DNA of 64,000 nucleotides, taken from Megalopta genalis. Its lineage: Eukaryota > Arthropoda > Insecta > Hymenoptera > Halictidae. Positions 63,421 to 64,000 of this stretch are shown here, piece after piece. The stretch's first letter is position 1, and each line of letters begins with the position of its first letter. The position numbers were made by a program, and so were the translations under genes. The stretch covers positions 186,001 through 250,000 of the forward strand of contig NW_027476286.1 in assembly GCF_051020955.1 (NCBI RefSeq), read 5' to 3'. Below the pieces are notes generated by a model. It was given only the letters and a program-made list of their open reading frames with translations. It had not been told where the DNA came from and did not search any database.

Positions 63421-64000
63421 GATTTGAAGCTAAGCCTTCTACTTCGCACTGATTTGAATCTAAATCATGTGTTTCTCATGGATTTGAAGCTAAGCCTTCT
63501 ACTTCCCATTGATTAGAAGCTAAATCATGTGTTTCGCATGGATTTGAAGCTAACTTGTTTGTTCCGCCTGCATTTGAAGCTATTACATTTATACCGCAAG
63601 TATTTGAAGGTAAATCATTCGTTTCGCCTGCATTTGAAACTATATCACTTACATCGCCAGTATCTGAAACTAAATCATTTGTTCCGAATGTATTTGATGC
63701 TAAACCTTCTAGATCGCATTGATTTGAAGATTAATCGTGTGTTTTGCATGGATTTGCGGCTAACTCGTTGGTTTCCACTGCTTTGAAGCTATATCACTTA
63801 TATCGCATGTATCTGATGCTAAATCATTTGTTTCGCATGTATTTGAAGCTAAACCTTCTACATAGCATTGATTTGAAGCTAAACATTCTACATCGCATTA
63901 ATTTGCAGCTAAATCATGTGTTTCGCATGGATTTGAAGCTAACTCGTTCGTTGCGCATGCAATTAAATCTAAATAACGTAGATCACAAGTATTTGTAGCT

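Larger units (their letters stand above)
1..64000. repeat. 30-bp tandem-repeat (satellite/minisatellite) array filling the window
   Basis: Every 60-base line shows the same motif twice: core ATTTGAAGCT, a variable stretch of about 11-12 bases, then TTTCGCATGG or a variant. The spacing is 30 bp, with scattered 1-base slips. That is about 2,130 units and no single-copy DNA at either end. The commonest substitutions give TTTGCAGCT, TTTGTAGCT and TTTGAATCT in the core, and TCGCATTG, TCGCAAGT and TCGCCTGC in the tail. The unit is AT-rich, with more T than A and more G than C on the plus strand. An array of this size and nested structure is typical of eukaryotic satellite DNA; the host is inferred and the species unknown. 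The main alternative is the repeat region of a giant decayed protein-coding gene. Confidence 0.97.
58133..64000. repeat. Right-edge array segment, diverged with scattered local copies
   Basis: Pentamer order is clearest here at 58111-58560. Local copies are: 59131-59414 against 63717-64000 (offset 4,586, sharing GATTTGCGGCTAACTCGTTG); 61741-62130 against 63302-63690 (offset 1,561, sharing GCCGAACCATTAGATTCG); and 59540-59790 related to 49040-49290 and 56990-57240. The array runs off the window end without a boundary. No gene or RNA is recognisable. Confidence 0.8.

Noticed and set aside
1..64000. Dozens of open frames of 60-417 codons on both strands as genes
   Set aside because: They are made only of the repeat, overlap on both strands, start at arbitrary TTG, GTG or ATG codons inside units, and lose frame at one-base-long or one-base-short units kept in all copies. 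A stop-free unit whose length is a multiple of three gives such frames automatically.
1..64000. CRISPR array (period of 30 bp, direct repeats)
   Set aside because: There are no unique spacers. The bases between cores belong to five recurring types, and no cas-like gene is present.
1..64000. Leucine-rich, PPR or TAL-type protein repeats in the plus frame
   Set aside because: The period is 10 residues, not 20-35, and the LxLxxLxR pattern lacks the consensus positions of those families. It is also frame-broken throughout.
1..64000. Bacterial or phage giant repetitive gene
   Set aside because: No strand stays open beyond about 1.25 kb, and no flanking genes, ribosome-binding sites or terminators are visible in 64 kb.
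1..64000. CENP-B box (TTCG followed by A and CGGG at set spacing)
   Set aside because: Units contain TTCG in TTTCGCATGG, but the required downstream A and CGGG are absent in every unit type.
1..64000. Telomeric or subtelomeric simple repeat
   Set aside because: No 5-8 bp G-rich telomere-like motif is present anywhere; the unit is 30 bp and of mixed composition.

Overview
The whole 64 kb window is one uninterrupted tandem-repeat array. The repeat unit is 30 bp. Each unit carries a fixed core (ATTTGAAGCT), a variable middle, and a fixed tail (TCGCATGG or a close variant). I found no ordinary gene, RNA gene, mobile element, CRISPR array, or single-copy flank, so both ends of the array lie outside the window. 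An array this long, made of short AT-rich units (about 37% GC in the consensus) and built by nested duplications, is what one expects of eukaryotic satellite or mega-minisatellite DNA. The sequence gives no basis for naming a species.

The 30-bp units fall into five recurring types in a fixed order, forming a 150-bp pentamer. Three clean consecutive pentamers can be read at 58111-58560. Larger duplications are built on top of this:
(i) 1-25480 is a strongly homogenised block. It has a 3.4-kb duplication (1-3387 against 3388 onward), a 6,213-bp tandem duplication (5071-11283 and 11284-17496), a third near-identical copy (18691-25480), and 961-bp sub-units nested inside each.
(ii) 25481-31680 is older and more diverged, with one 990-bp tandem duplication.
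(iii) 31681-43044 is a mosaic of 0.5-1.3 kb segments reused at several distances.
(iv) 43045-58132 is a tandem duplication of about 7.1 and 7.9 kb. Its copies differ by insertions or deletions of exactly 2, 7 and 22 units.
(v) 58133-64000 is diverged, with recent 120-bp and 300-bp tandem duplications.

Thirty is divisible by three and the consensus unit has no stop codon in several frames, so long open frames appear on both strands. On the plus strand they read as decapeptides such as MDLKLNHVFR, up to 417 codons. On the minus strand they read as decapeptides such as LASNPCETHD. None holds its frame across the array. Homologous segments move through all three frames, and each strand carries stops that are harmless on the other. 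I therefore annotate the window as non-coding satellite, or possibly the decayed remains of a giant repeat-protein gene, and give no confident CDS.

The most interesting content is the architecture itself: a 30-bp to 150-bp to kilobase hierarchy in which nearly every copy-number change is locked to the 30-bp register, with regions of clearly different age side by side.
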